This document shows, one piece after another, positions 25,014-33,883 of a stretch of 64,000 bases of DNA. The position numbers and the translations under genes are program-made. Within the stretch, counting starts at the first letter, position 1; every line of letters begins with the position of its first letter. Origin of the DNA: an uncultured Bacteroides sp. (GTDB lineage Bacteria > Bacteroidota > Bacteroidia > Bacteroidales > Bacteroidaceae); assembly GCA_944322355.1 (NCBI GenBank), contig CALUOT010000004.1:1-64000 (forward strand), read 5' to 3'. The notes below the pieces were generated by a model. That model had not been told where the DNA came from and searched no databases. It saw nothing but the letters and a program-made list of their open reading frames with translations.

Positions 25014-25463
25014 ATGGATTTATTTGAAAAAGTCAGCGAAGACATTAAAACCGCCATGAAGGCGAAAGATAAAGTAGCCCTCGAAACACTGAGAAACATC
25101 AAGAAAGTATTCCTGGAGGCCAAGACTGCCCCGGGAGCCAACGACACCCTGAACGATGCCGATGCTCTAAAAATCATTCAGAAGCTGGTAAAACAAGGAA
25201 AGGATACCGCCGAAATCTATGTACAACAAGGACGTCAGGACTTGGCCGAAGGCGAATTGGCGCAAGTCAAAGTGATGGAAGCCTATCTGCCCAAGCAGAT
25301 GACTCCCGAAGAACTGGAAGCTGCCTTGAAGGAAATCATAGCCGAGGTGGGTGCCACCAGCGGCAAGGACATGGGCAAGGTGATGGGTGTAGCCAGCAAG
25401 AAGTTGGCCGGATTGGCTGAAGGACGCGCCATCTCTGCCAAAGTCAAGGAACTGTTGGGATAA
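25014..25463 (+). CDS. GatB/YqeY domain protein
   Basis: A protein of 149 residues of the YqeY family. It has the typical all-helical pattern: KVSEDIKTAMKAKDKVALETLRNIK at the start, ELAQVKVMEAYLPKQMTPEEL in the middle and GKVMGVASKKLAGLAEGRAIS at the end. The domain also occurs at the C-terminus of GatB, where it contacts tRNA; the stand-alone protein's exact role is not settled. It is a single-gene unit with its own promoter, unrelated to the RiPP and polysaccharide loci on either side. Confidence 0.92.
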   Translation: MDLFEKVSEDIKTAMKAKDKVALETLRNIKKVFLEAKTAPGANDTLNDADALKIIQKLVKQGKDTAEIYVQQGRQDLAEGELAQVKVMEAYLPKQMTPEELEAALKEIIAEVGATSGKDMGKVMGVASKKLAGLAEGRAISAKVKELLG

Positions 25464-25478
25464 TCAGAAGACAGACAA

Positions 25479-25516
25479 GAGGGTGTGTCGAAAAGCATTC
25501 TGTCTGACACACCCTC
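25479..25516. terminator. hairpin between convergent yqeY and HTCS genes
   Basis: GAGGGTGTGTC (25479-25489) pairs with GACACACCCTC (25506-25516), a perfect 11-bp stem with a 16-nt loop. There is no clear T-run on the plus side. It lies between convergent genes, so it may serve both. Confidence 0.6.
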
Positions 25517-25604
25517 CAGATACATCCTGAAAATTTATATCGGTAAACTTTACCCGACTACAAAAACAGCCATTCCATTCGAATAACCTACACTCCTTCC
25601 TGTC

Positions 25605-28600
25605 CTATTTTTCCTCCGCTTCTTTTCCTTTGCCTGTATGGATAGGAGGACCGCCCCGATAAGCCTTCGGCGAAACTCCAAAGTGCTGCTTGAAGCAACG
25701 GCTAAAGTAGAAAGGATCGTTCAATCCTACTTTGTACGTAATTTCGGCCACCGTATAGCGGCCTTCCAACAACAGTTCGGCTCCCTTCTTCAACCGCATG
25801 AGGCGGATATATTCATTGGGCGAATAACCGGTCAGTCCCCGCAACTTCCGGTAGAAAATGGAACGGCTTACGCCCATGATGGAAGCCAGTTCGTCGACCG
25901 TAAAGTCCGGATTACTCAGCTGCTCCTCGATCGTAGTCTGCAAGCGGTCTACAAATTCCTTGTCTTTGGCTGAAGCGCAAAGGTCGGGACGAAGCATATT
26001 GGGGGCATTCGAGAACTTATCCAACAAGGCTTTTCGTTGTTCTATCAGCTTGAATACGCGAGTCAGAAGCAACCGCGGACTGAAAGGCTTCGTGATATAG
26101 GCATCGGCTCCGCTTTCCAGCCCTTCCAACTGGCTTTCGTCGGATTGCATGGCCGTCAGCAGGATGACCGGGATATGGCTGGTATTGAAATCTCCCTTCA
26201 ACTGGCGGGTCACCTCGAAGCCCGTCATGCCCGGCATCAATACATCGCATATCACCAAATCGGCATCATAGGTCCGTGCCCGCTCCAATCCGGCTTTTCC
26301 ATCGGCCTCGGCCACTACCTCGAAGTAGCGGTTCAGCTCTTCCTTCAAGAACTCACGCACGTCGTTATCATCCTCAATGACCAGTATTTTATAAGAAGTG
26401 GACGGTCCGTTTTGCCCCAACAGTTCCTGGAAGTGCTCCATTTCTTCCACCGACATGCCTTGCTTATGCTTTTCTTCTTCCTCCTCCAGCAGGACATTAT
26501 GAGGAATCAGGAAATCCTTCTCCTCGTACACAGCCGGGTCGGTAGGCAGCGTAACCGTAAAGACAGAACCTCCTCCTTCGTTCTCCGCATAAGTGATGGT
26601 TCCCTTATGTACACTCACCAATTCGTGGCTCAGGTGCAAACCCACTCCTACACTGCTTCCCGAGAAACTACTCTGCATGAAACGTTTAAAGAGTTCATTC
26701 CGTTTTTCCTTAGGAATCCCGACGCCCGTATCGCGCACTTCCATCACCAGTTTCTTCCGACTTTCGTCTACCGCTGCCGAGAGGGTTACCCGTCCGTTGC
26801 TGGGCGTGTACTTGAAAGCATTCGACAATAAGTTGTAGGTCACTTTATCCAAATGTCCCTTGTCCACAAACATCTTGTAGGAAGCCAATGAATGGACGAA
26901 CTTAAAGTCCATGTGCTTCGATTCGGCCACATCCATAAAACTCAGATAAATCTCGTACAGGAAAGCTATCACATCGGTTTCCTCCAATGAAAGTGCCAAT
27001 TTATTGTTCTGCATTTTCCGGAACTCCAGCAACTGATTGATAAGCCGTAACATGCGCTTGGTACTTTTGTCCATCACGTGCAAGGCATGGTCGGTTTCTT
27101 CCGGCAACTTACGACCCAGCATGATTTTCTCCAACGCCCCTTGTATCAAGGTGAGCGGCGTCCGAAACTCATGGGAGATATTGGTAAAGAAGACTAATTT
27201 ATATTCCGTCAGCCGCTTCTCCACCTCAATCCGATTGCGCAGCGTATTGAAATTGCGTATCACCCGGAAGACCACATAAAGCAGCACAACCGCCAACAAG
27301 ATATAAACCAGGAAGGCCCAGCCCGTCAACCAGAAAGGTGGGGTAATAACCATATCGAGTACGGCCTCATCGTGCGACCAGACTCCCTGCCCGTTGCAAG
27401 CCTTGACACGCAATTTATAGTGTCCGGGAGGTATATTCTTATAAGCAGCAAAATTCAACAGAGAAGGCACACTCCACTCTCGGTCATACGGTTCAAGCCG
27501 ATATGTATATTTGACTGCTTTGGAAAGCGGATATTCAAACGTAGAGAAGTCTATCACCCAAGAATTCTGCCCATGTTTCAACCGGACAGATTGGGTATAA
27601 GCCATCGAGCAGGTCAAAGGAGAATCCGGCTCACCGGGACTCACTAAGATACCATTCACATGTAATCCTGTAAACGAAACCACCGGAGCAGCCGGTACAT
27701 TGTCGGCCACCTCTTCGGGATCGACAACAAACAATCCGAAGTTTGAACCGAACAGCAATTCTCCTTCATCAGTCCGTGCACAGCTATTCTCACTATAGGC
27801 ATTGCCCAACGTATGGGAGGCAAAAAAGAAATTCTCAAAGACACGCGTATCGGGATCTAAACGCGAAATGCCCAACTCGGTAGCAATCCATATCCGTCCC
27901 TTCTCATCCTCCGTAATGGACTGTACCATGCTGTTCACCAATCCGTCGGACACGTCAAAATGCCGGAAGCTCAAATCCCGATACCCGTTTGCCGGTTGAC
28001 ACATACTCAGTCCTTTACCCGACGTGCCCATCCACATACGTCCTTTACTATCCTGGAATAAACATTTGATTTCGTTGCTGCGCAATTTTCCACTCGCCAT
28101 ATCATACACGACATAGCTATGCGGATTCTCCATCAACGAATCCGGATGAAAGACATACACACCGGCACTCGTCCCGGCCCACAGCCATCCGTTCCGGTCC
28201 TCCTCCAGCACTCGAATCTGACGCTGTGCATAACTGCCCATCAAGAAACGTCGGAATGTATAACGCATTTGAGTTCCCTCGGTCACAGGTTGCGCCAGAT
28301 TAAGTCCTCCTCCAAAAGTGCCAATCCACATACGCCCTTTACGGTCGAGTTGGCAATCGAAGATATTATTACTTCCCAACGAGGTAGAGTCTTCCACCTG
28401 ATTCTTGTACCACACCCCGTCTACATTCAGTCCGGCGCCCCGGGTTCCCGTCCAAAGACTTCCATCGGCTCCACGCTCCACAACATACACATTGGAAATG
28501 ATGGTATTTTGTTTGGTCAAGACTTTCTGCTCAGCATCATAAATATAAAGTCCTCCTTGCCGGGTACCGACCCAAATGGTTCCATCGGTAGTCCGACTTA

Positions 28601-29903
28601 TCATACGCACGGTATTGGCCCGTCCGTCCTTCGAATCCTTTTCCGGCAACAATCTCCGCACACTGCCATCCAACACCTGGATATGCGATACCCCAGCATA
28701 CTCTGAACTCACCCAAATGCCTCCGGTTCTGTCTTCCATCAAATAAAGCAAATAATCAGAAGTAATATGACTTGCACCTTCCATGTCGAACGTAAAATGC
28801 TGCAACGAATCTTCCACCGGATCGTATACGAAAAGCCCATTTCCATAGGTGGAAATCCACGTCAATCCCCTGGAATCGCAAACAATGTGATAGCGCTCTT
28901 CGTCTATATATTTCACCCGCTCAGGCGGGATCAGCGTGTATGAATTCACCTGTCCGGTGGCAGCATCCACCTGCCACAACTTTCCGACATGATTATACGC
29001 CCAATAATTCCCCAACGCATCCTTCTGCACATCTGCATTGACCAGATCCAATTCTTCACTCTTTCGTATCGTCCCGGTTTTCAAGTCAAATTCATAACCG
29101 CCCCGATTGGTAAATATCACCCAGACATTCTTCTTTTTCAAGCTGGCACACACCCGGACATCTTCACCAGGCAACCGGCCCATATCCCGGCATTTCTCTC
29201 CCCGCCGGCGCATTACAATCTTGCCATCGGACGACACAAAATACATATCCTCATCATCCGACAGGATCTCTGCTGCCGAATGAGAAGGCACGACCATCAC
29301 CGTTCTGTCCCCTACGACTTGCAACACACCTTCATCCGTACCAATCCAGATAGTTCCCCGTGCATCCTCGAAAACATAATACACCTTGTCCGTGGGTAAA
29401 TTCCGGTTGGCCACGTTGAATACGGTCGAAGAAAATTTTCCATTTCCATACGTGACCCGACGACATCCGTTTCCATCCAGCCAAAACCAAACATGGCCAT
29501 TACGGTCGATCAGTTTGTCGCTATACAACTCCTTGTACTCGCCACACCCCGTAAAATCGACAAAGCGTTCCTCTTTCAGGTCATAGCAACTATAGATTTG
29601 CGCCGAAGTACCAATCCACAAAAGGCCATTTTTATCTTCCTCCAAATCGCGGATACGATGATCTCCCAAAGAAAGCGACGTTCCTTGAGCGGGCTGATAG
29701 GTAACAAAAGAACTCCCGTCATACCGGCTAAGCCCGTTCAGCGTCCCCATCCAAATAAAACCTTTACTATCCTGATACATACAGCGCACCGTATTGTTGG
29801 CTATACCCTCATTGGTGGTCAACTGTATGGAACGAATATCGACAGCTAACGCCCTGTTCAAACTGAACAAAAGCAAGATATATAACAGAAAGATTTTTTT
29901 CAT
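25605..29903 (-). CDS. hybrid two-component system regulator (HTCS)
   Basis: A one-protein sensor and activator of 1432 residues. After a signal peptide come two seven-bladed propellers made of repeats such as DSKGFIWMGTLNGLSRYD (to about residue 765), a Y_Y_Y domain (about 770-850) and one membrane helix (864-884). Then follow a histidine kinase with His911 in ISHEFRTPL, the N box NLLSNAFKYTP and DTGVGIP, a receiver with Asp1220 in CDVLMPGMTG, and an AraC-type DNA-binding end (about 1330-1416). The periplasmic part senses an oligosaccharide and the AraC part switches on the locus. ATG 29903 is chosen because a -7 box covers the upstream in-frame region and GGAG precedes it. The probable targets are the direct-repeat sites at 51147 and 61341. 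Confidence 0.95.
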   Translation of the reverse strand: MKKIFLLYILLLFSLNRALAVDIRSIQLTTNEGIANNTVRCMYQDSKGFIWMGTLNGLSRYDGSSFVTYQPAQGTSLSLGDHRIRDLEEDKNGLLWIGTSAQIYSCYDLKEERFVDFTGCGEYKELYSDKLIDRNGHVWFWLDGNGCRRVTYGNGKFSSTVFNVANRNLPTDKVYYVFEDARGTIWIGTDEGVLQVVGDRTVMVVPSHSAAEILSDDEDMYFVSSDGKIVMRRRGEKCRDMGRLPGEDVRVCASLKKKNVWVIFTNRGGYEFDLKTGTIRKSEELDLVNADVQKDALGNYWAYNHVGKLWQVDAATGQVNSYTLIPPERVKYIDEERYHIVCDSRGLTWISTYGNGLFVYDPVEDSLQHFTFDMEGASHITSDYLLYLMEDRTGGIWVSSEYAGVSHIQVLDGSVRRLLPEKDSKDGRANTVRMISRTTDGTIWVGTRQGGLYIYDAEQKVLTKQNTIISNVYVVERGADGSLWTGTRGAGLNVDGVWYKNQVEDSTSLGSNNIFDCQLDRKGRMWIGTFGGGLNLAQPVTEGTQMRYTFRRFLMGSYAQRQIRVLEEDRNGWLWAGTSAGVYVFHPDSLMENPHSYVVYDMASGKLRSNEIKCLFQDSKGRMWMGTSGKGLSMCQPANGYRDLSFRHFDVSDGLVNSMVQSITEDEKGRIWIATELGISRLDPDTRVFENFFFASHTLGNAYSENSCARTDEGELLFGSNFGLFVVDPEEVADNVPAAPVVSFTGLHVNGILVSPGEPDSPLTCSMAYTQSVRLKHGQNSWVIDFSTFEYPLSKAVKYTYRLEPYDREWSVPSLLNFAAYKNIPPGHYKLRVKACNGQGVWSHDEAVLDMVITPPFWLTGWAFLVYILLAVVLLYVVFRVIRNFNTLRNRIEVEKRLTEYKLVFFTNISHEFRTPLTLIQGALEKIMLGRKLPEETDHALHVMDKSTKRMLRLINQLLEFRKMQNNKLALSLEETDVIAFLYEIYLSFMDVAESKHMDFKFVHSLASYKMFVDKGHLDKVTYNLLSNAFKYTPSNGRVTLSAAVDESRKKLVMEVRDTGVGIPKEKRNELFKRFMQSSFSGSSVGVGLHLSHELVSVHKGTITYAENEGGGSVFTVTLPTDPAVYEEKDFLIPHNVLLEEEEEKHKQGMSVEEMEHFQELLGQNGPSTSYKILVIEDDNDVREFLKEELNRYFEVVAEADGKAGLERARTYDADLVICDVLMPGMTGFEVTRQLKGDFNTSHIPVILLTAMQSDESQLEGLESGADAYITKPFSPRLLLTRVFKLIEQRKALLDKFSNAPNMLRPDLCASAKDKEFVDRLQTTIEEQLSNPDFTVDELASIMGVSRSIFYRKLRGLTGYSPNEYIRLMRLKKGAELLLEGRYTVAEITYKVGLNDPFYFSRCFKQHFGVSPKAYRGGPPIHTGKGKEAEEK

Positions 29904-29930
29904 GTTCTCCACACTTTTTTTCATGGCGAG

Positions 29931-29960
29931 CAAATGTACAAAAAAAAAGTGCATCCCAAA
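29931..29960 (-). promoter_or_regulatory. HTCS promoter
   Basis: On the minus strand TACATTTG (29931-29938) is the -7 box, with TTTG (29957-29960) 18 bp further upstream, inside the terminator of the previous gene. It implies a short leader and supports the start at 29903. Confidence 0.6.
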
Positions 29961-29978
29961 AGCCGGATGCACTTTTTT
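29939..29978 (-). terminator. Rho-independent terminator after rhaM
   Basis: GTGCATCC (29949-29956) and GGATGCAC (29965-29972) form an 8-bp stem with an 8-nt loop, flanked by A and T runs on both sides, so it works in either direction. It closes the enzyme operon before the HTCS gene. Confidence 0.85.
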
Positions 29979-29994
29979 ACATAAGCTACCAGAT

Positions 29995-30309
29995 TCAGTC
30001 CATGTGGAACACTTCCGGAAGAGGAATAGTAACCGGCGAATTGTCAGCATTCACCTCCATGATGTCGGCCATGTAATCCCACCATTTCTGTACCACCGGA
30101 TTGGTACCCATATCCTGAGAAGAAGCTTCACCCTTTGTCTTCTGGCAAGCAAACAGGATATTGGTATCCTTGTCCCAATAAATGGAATAGTCATACACGC
30201 CACCTTCAGACAACATCTGTTTCAACTCGGGCCAAATGGCCGCATGCCGGCGTTCGTACTCTTTTTCAAAACCCGGCTTCAAAAACATCTTAAATGCTTC
30301 ACGTTTCAT
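29995..30309 (-). CDS. rhaM: L-rhamnose mutarotase
   Basis: A protein of 104 residues of the RhaM (YiiL) family, which interconverts the anomers of L-rhamnose. The conserved features are KPGFEKEYERRHAAIWPEL near the start with the catalytic-type His, DYSIYWD in the middle and a Trp pair in VVQKWWDYMADIM. It is the last gene of the rhamnogalacturonan operon and ends at a terminator. It would speed entry of released rhamnose into catabolism. The rest of the rhamnose pathway is not in the window. Confidence 0.93.
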   Translation of the reverse strand: MKREAFKMFLKPGFEKEYERRHAAIWPELKQMLSEGGVYDYSIYWDKDTNILFACQKTKGEASSQDMGTNPVVQKWWDYMADIMEVNADNSPVTIPLPEVFHMD

Positions 30310-30404
30310 AATACGTCAATTTTTAAGTAATCGTTTATAAGTCATTCAATGAACTAACGTTCAACAGATTTTACAAATCCAAGACCATCACCTAACCACT
30401 CTCC

Positions 30405-30526
30405 AAAAGGTTACTACCCTAAGGGTCGAATGTTAGTAACATAGAGGGGTAATGTTAGTAACCTTCGGCCCGAATGTTAGTAACCTTCCGCTACCCCCTT
30501 CAGAAGGCATTCTGGACGGGGGGTAA
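30405..30526. repeat. 22-bp repeat element with terminal hairpin, copy 2
   Basis: AATGTTAGTAAC starts at 30429, 30451 and 30473 (22-bp period). The element ends with TACCCCC (30492-30498), CAGAAGGCATTCTG and GGGGGTA (30519-30525). It is a near copy of 14156-14276, with paired changes in the outer stem. It lies between GH105 and rhaM within the enzyme operon; the 253-bp gap has no gene. Confidence 0.85.
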
Positions 30527-30562
30527 TCATTCCATGAAGAAGCAGTTAAAAATATGTACAAA

Positions 30563-31954
30563 TCATTCTACATGGAATATCGGTTCGTTGGTCTTCTGCT
30601 CAGTGCGATAATACTGCACGGCACTATCGTTCATCTTGGGATGCTGTTGTTTCAGCAGCTTAATCATCTCAGCACCAGCCCAAATGACCGGACCATAGCC
30701 ATGAGCTGCGTAAACATTGACCGGACGATAGTAATAGAAAGCAGGGTCGAAAGCCATACCCGTACCCACACAAGTACCGTCTACCTGTCCCTGGTCGGTG
30801 ATTTGAGTAGATACGGCATGCCATCCCAACTGAACCACAGGACCATAGGCCATCGCATCGATCCAGCCCCGGTTAATGGCATGAGCCATGCAATAAACAT
30901 AGAGGGCTGTAGCCGAAGTTTCCAGATAGGAATCGTTCCGGTCCAACAACTGATGCCAGAACCCTTCGCCACTCTGCAAAGCCGCCAAACCCCGTACATG
31001 CTCGCGGAATAAATTCATCAGGCGATCGCGTCCGGGATAGTCTTCGGGCAAAACATCCAGCACTTCGCACATCGTAAGCAATGCCCAACCATTGGCACGT
31101 CCCCAATGAAATGCCGGATGGTCCTGCATGCCTTCCACCCAACCATGACGGAAGAGTTTCTTTTCAGGTACCCACATACGCTCGGCAAACTGGAAAATCT
31201 GACGAAGCGCCTCGGCCTGACAAGCCGCCTTCTGCTCGCTGGCAATGAGGGAATAATAGGCAATGGGCGGAATACCCATAAACATATCGTCCAACCAAAG
31301 GGTGTTGTGCTGAGGACGGGTACGGGCAAAGGTGCCATCGGCCAATCGGTATTCTTTATGCAGAATAAAATCCATATAATTCTGAATCAGGCCATCCAGC
31401 TTGAGCGACGGATCTTGCAACTGAGCCTTAATCATTGCGGCACACACAGCTCCCGCATCATCCAACGCATGAGGAGTCAATATCTGTTTCATCTGCGGAT
31501 CTACTTCTCCTTGGGTTTCCAGCACCCGACGGAAATGAGGCGCTACTTCAGCCAAGAACTGGAAACGCTCCCGCACGTAGTCTGAATAAGCCCGATCACC
31601 GGTAGCCTCGGCAGCTGCCAACATGGCCGAATAGGTGACTCCCCACTCGTAACTGGCCAAACGGAAAGCCCCTCTCTCCAACTGGGAGTTCACATCCAGC
31701 TTGGTATAATCCGTAATCTCCTTACCGGTATTTTTATCGACCACCCGTGTCGGTGTATTCTTCTCCAAGTAATGCAGAACCCGGTCCATATCGGTCTTTA
31801 CCTCTTCCACAGTCAAAGCGCCATAAGGAACTTTATAAGCCGGCTGCAACAGATGCAGGGGAGTATTGGAATCGTTGATAACTTCTTTCTTCTGTGCGTG
31901 GGCACCGATGCCCGCTACTAACAACAAAGCGCACATCAAACTTACTTTCTTCAT
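30563..31954 (-). CDS. GH105 unsaturated rhamnogalacturonyl hydrolase
   Basis: A protein of 463 residues with a signal peptide (ending AHAQ) and the alpha/alpha barrel of GH88/GH105. Seen motifs are TLWLDDMFMGIP (with the catalytic-type Asp), the HGWVEG segment, HPAFHWGRANGW and SYLETSATAL. The enzyme removes the unsaturated uronic acid left at the non-reducing end by rhamnogalacturonan lyases. It lies between PL11 upstream and rhaM downstream, the expected order for stepwise breakdown. The signal peptide suggests periplasmic action. Confidence 0.9.
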   Translation of the reverse strand: MKKVSLMCALLLVAGIGAHAQKKEVINDSNTPLHLLQPAYKVPYGALTVEEVKTDMDRVLHYLEKNTPTRVVDKNTGKEITDYTKLDVNSQLERGAFRLASYEWGVTYSAMLAAAEATGDRAYSDYVRERFQFLAEVAPHFRRVLETQGEVDPQMKQILTPHALDDAGAVCAAMIKAQLQDPSLKLDGLIQNYMDFILHKEYRLADGTFARTRPQHNTLWLDDMFMGIPPIAYYSLIASEQKAACQAEALRQIFQFAERMWVPEKKLFRHGWVEGMQDHPAFHWGRANGWALLTMCEVLDVLPEDYPGRDRLMNLFREHVRGLAALQSGEGFWHQLLDRNDSYLETSATALYVYCMAHAINRGWIDAMAYGPVVQLGWHAVSTQITDQGQVDGTCVGTGMAFDPAFYYYRPVNVYAAHGYGPVIWAGAEMIKLLKQQHPKMNDSAVQYYRTEQKTNEPIFHVE

Positions 31955-31981
31955 CTTATCTGTTCGTTTTAGTTATTAATC

Positions 31982-33877
31982 TTATTTCTCCTCAAAAAGA
32001 TATCCCCGGAACTCTCCTTTTTTCAATTCGGGTCCCAAATAGAAACCGGGCTGAGTGGGCTGATTATAAGCCACATTCTGCGTAGCGATACTAATACGAT
32101 AAACGGGATCTTCCAAGAAAGTATGGAAACGATAGTCCGTAGGAATGGTAGATACATACAGACGCAACTCGCTGTTGTCGGTGGTGCGCACCAATACTTC
32201 TTCGCGCCAGTCGCCTATGATATCGCCTTGCAGACAGGGATTGGACTTGGTTCCGTTGTTGAAAGCGCATCCCTCGAAAGTAATCAAAGGACGGCATACG
32301 TCGGCTTCCCAATCAAACTTCGACACGGTATTGTGATCCAGCAGTTCGCGAAGCAAATCGCCATCCCACCAAACAGCCATATTCACAGAAAGAGGTTTCA
32401 CCTCCGAACGGATAACTTCCCCCTTCACATTGCGTACACCCCGTGAATCGGAAGACCACATCTCTACACCCGGATTACGCGGGTCAATATCTGCAGCCAT
32501 GCAACGACCTACATCAATCGAACTCTTTACTTGAGCAAGAATCTTCCCTGTCGCGGCATCCCGGAAAGTGGAACCGTCCTTGCGGTTCTCATGACTGGCC
32601 CATACCTGAAGACCTTTCAAATCGGGCAAGAAACAGGTGAGATGCATAGCGTCTCCATGTCCGAGACCTGTTGTATAGAGCCCTTGACCGTTGTGGTCGA
32701 TAGCGCAGGAGCCGTATAAAATTTCATCGCAACCATCGCCATCCACGTCGCCTACACGCAAGTTGTGATTACCCTGTCCGGAGTATCCTTCACAACCCGG
32801 ATTGTTGCTGTCGAACACCCAACGCTGCTTCAAGTCTTTTCCATCCCAATCGAAGGCAGCCAACACGGCACGGGTATAATACCCACGGCACATAATCACA
32901 CTGGGATGAATGCCATCCAGATAGGCCACGCAAGCCAAGAAACGATCACTACGGTTGGCACGGTTGTCGCCCCAGTCGGCCAGATTGCCACGAGCAGGTA
33001 CATAGTCGATAGTTTTCATCGCTGCCCCCGTCAGACCATTGAAAACGGTGAGGTATTCGTTCCCCGTCAGGATACGTCCTTGATTGACGGAAGTACGCCC
33101 CTTATTTCCCGGGACACCCGGTTCACGGTAATCGGCCGAAGCATCACCAATCACTTTGCCCGTACCGTCAACTGTACCATCAGAGGTTTTCATAACAACT
33201 TCGGCCCGTCCGTCACCATCAAGGTCGAACACCATAAACTGGGTGTAATGTGCACCAGCCCGGACATTGCGTCCCAAGTCAATACGCCAAAGTTTTTCGC
33301 CCGTCAGACGGTAGCAATCAAAATAGACATTGCCGGTATAACCATCGTGAGCATTGTCATGAGCATTCGAAGGGTCCCATTTCAGAATGATTTCGTAAGT
33401 ACCATCTCCATCTACGTCGCCAATCGACGCATCATTAGCACTATAAGTATAGGTATCACCGGCAGGAGTCACGCCATCGGCCGGTTTGTCCAACGGAATG
33501 GGCAAATAGCCTACGGGAGCCTTGGCAGGCAACGTATAGGACTCACCAGCCAACTCTTTGCCATCCTGCACCGGCTTCACGGTATATACGGCACCGGCTG
33601 ACCCAGCCTGCGTATCCCGATAGAAAGTACCGGTATTTTGGGGTACTTCAGCAATCTGTTTCCCGTCACGGTAGATACGGAAAGAGGTATTCATCGCATC
33701 GGACGACAAATAACGCCACGACACGCTGACGCCCGACTCACTATCACGCACAGCTATCACACCCCGTCCCAACTCCTCGCGCTGTAACTTGGAGTAGTCA
33801 TAGTGGGGTTGTGCCAGACAAGCGGCTGCCATACAGCCCAACGCCCATACACATAAATGTCTTTTCATCAGGTTCAT
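31982..33877 (-). CDS. PL11 rhamnogalacturonan lyase, copy A
   Basis: A lyase of 631 residues that cuts the rhamnose-galacturonate backbone by elimination. A signal peptide ends CLAQ. A fibronectin-like domain (about 30-130) precedes the eight-bladed propeller. The propeller carries calcium-binding DxDGDG motifs such as SIGDVDGDGTYEIILKW, FDLDGDGRAE and VGDVDGDGCDEI, and the end has QNVAYNQPTQPGFYLG. It is homologous to the PL11 gene at 40410 (about the same length), but the two differ widely in sequence, so they are likely to differ in product size or side-chain tolerance. It is 6 bp after GH28. ATG 33868 is an alternative start. Confidence 0.92.
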   Translation of the reverse strand: MNLMKRHLCVWALGCMAAACLAQPHYDYSKLQREELGRGVIAVRDSESGVSVSWRYLSSDAMNTSFRIYRDGKQIAEVPQNTGTFYRDTQAGSAGAVYTVKPVQDGKELAGESYTLPAKAPVGYLPIPLDKPADGVTPAGDTYTYSANDASIGDVDGDGTYEIILKWDPSNAHDNAHDGYTGNVYFDCYRLTGEKLWRIDLGRNVRAGAHYTQFMVFDLDGDGRAEVVMKTSDGTVDGTGKVIGDASADYREPGVPGNKGRTSVNQGRILTGNEYLTVFNGLTGAAMKTIDYVPARGNLADWGDNRANRSDRFLACVAYLDGIHPSVIMCRGYYTRAVLAAFDWDGKDLKQRWVFDSNNPGCEGYSGQGNHNLRVGDVDGDGCDEILYGSCAIDHNGQGLYTTGLGHGDAMHLTCFLPDLKGLQVWASHENRKDGSTFRDAATGKILAQVKSSIDVGRCMAADIDPRNPGVEMWSSDSRGVRNVKGEVIRSEVKPLSVNMAVWWDGDLLRELLDHNTVSKFDWEADVCRPLITFEGCAFNNGTKSNPCLQGDIIGDWREEVLVRTTDNSELRLYVSTIPTDYRFHTFLEDPVYRISIATQNVAYNQPTQPGFYLGPELKKGEFRGYLFEEK

Positions 33878-33883
33878 TGCTAT

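Noticed and set aside
29904..30050. Longer N-terminus of the HTCS protein
   Set aside because: The extension crosses the rhaM terminator and the HTCS promoter. The ATG at 29903 has a GGAG site and starts a good signal peptide.
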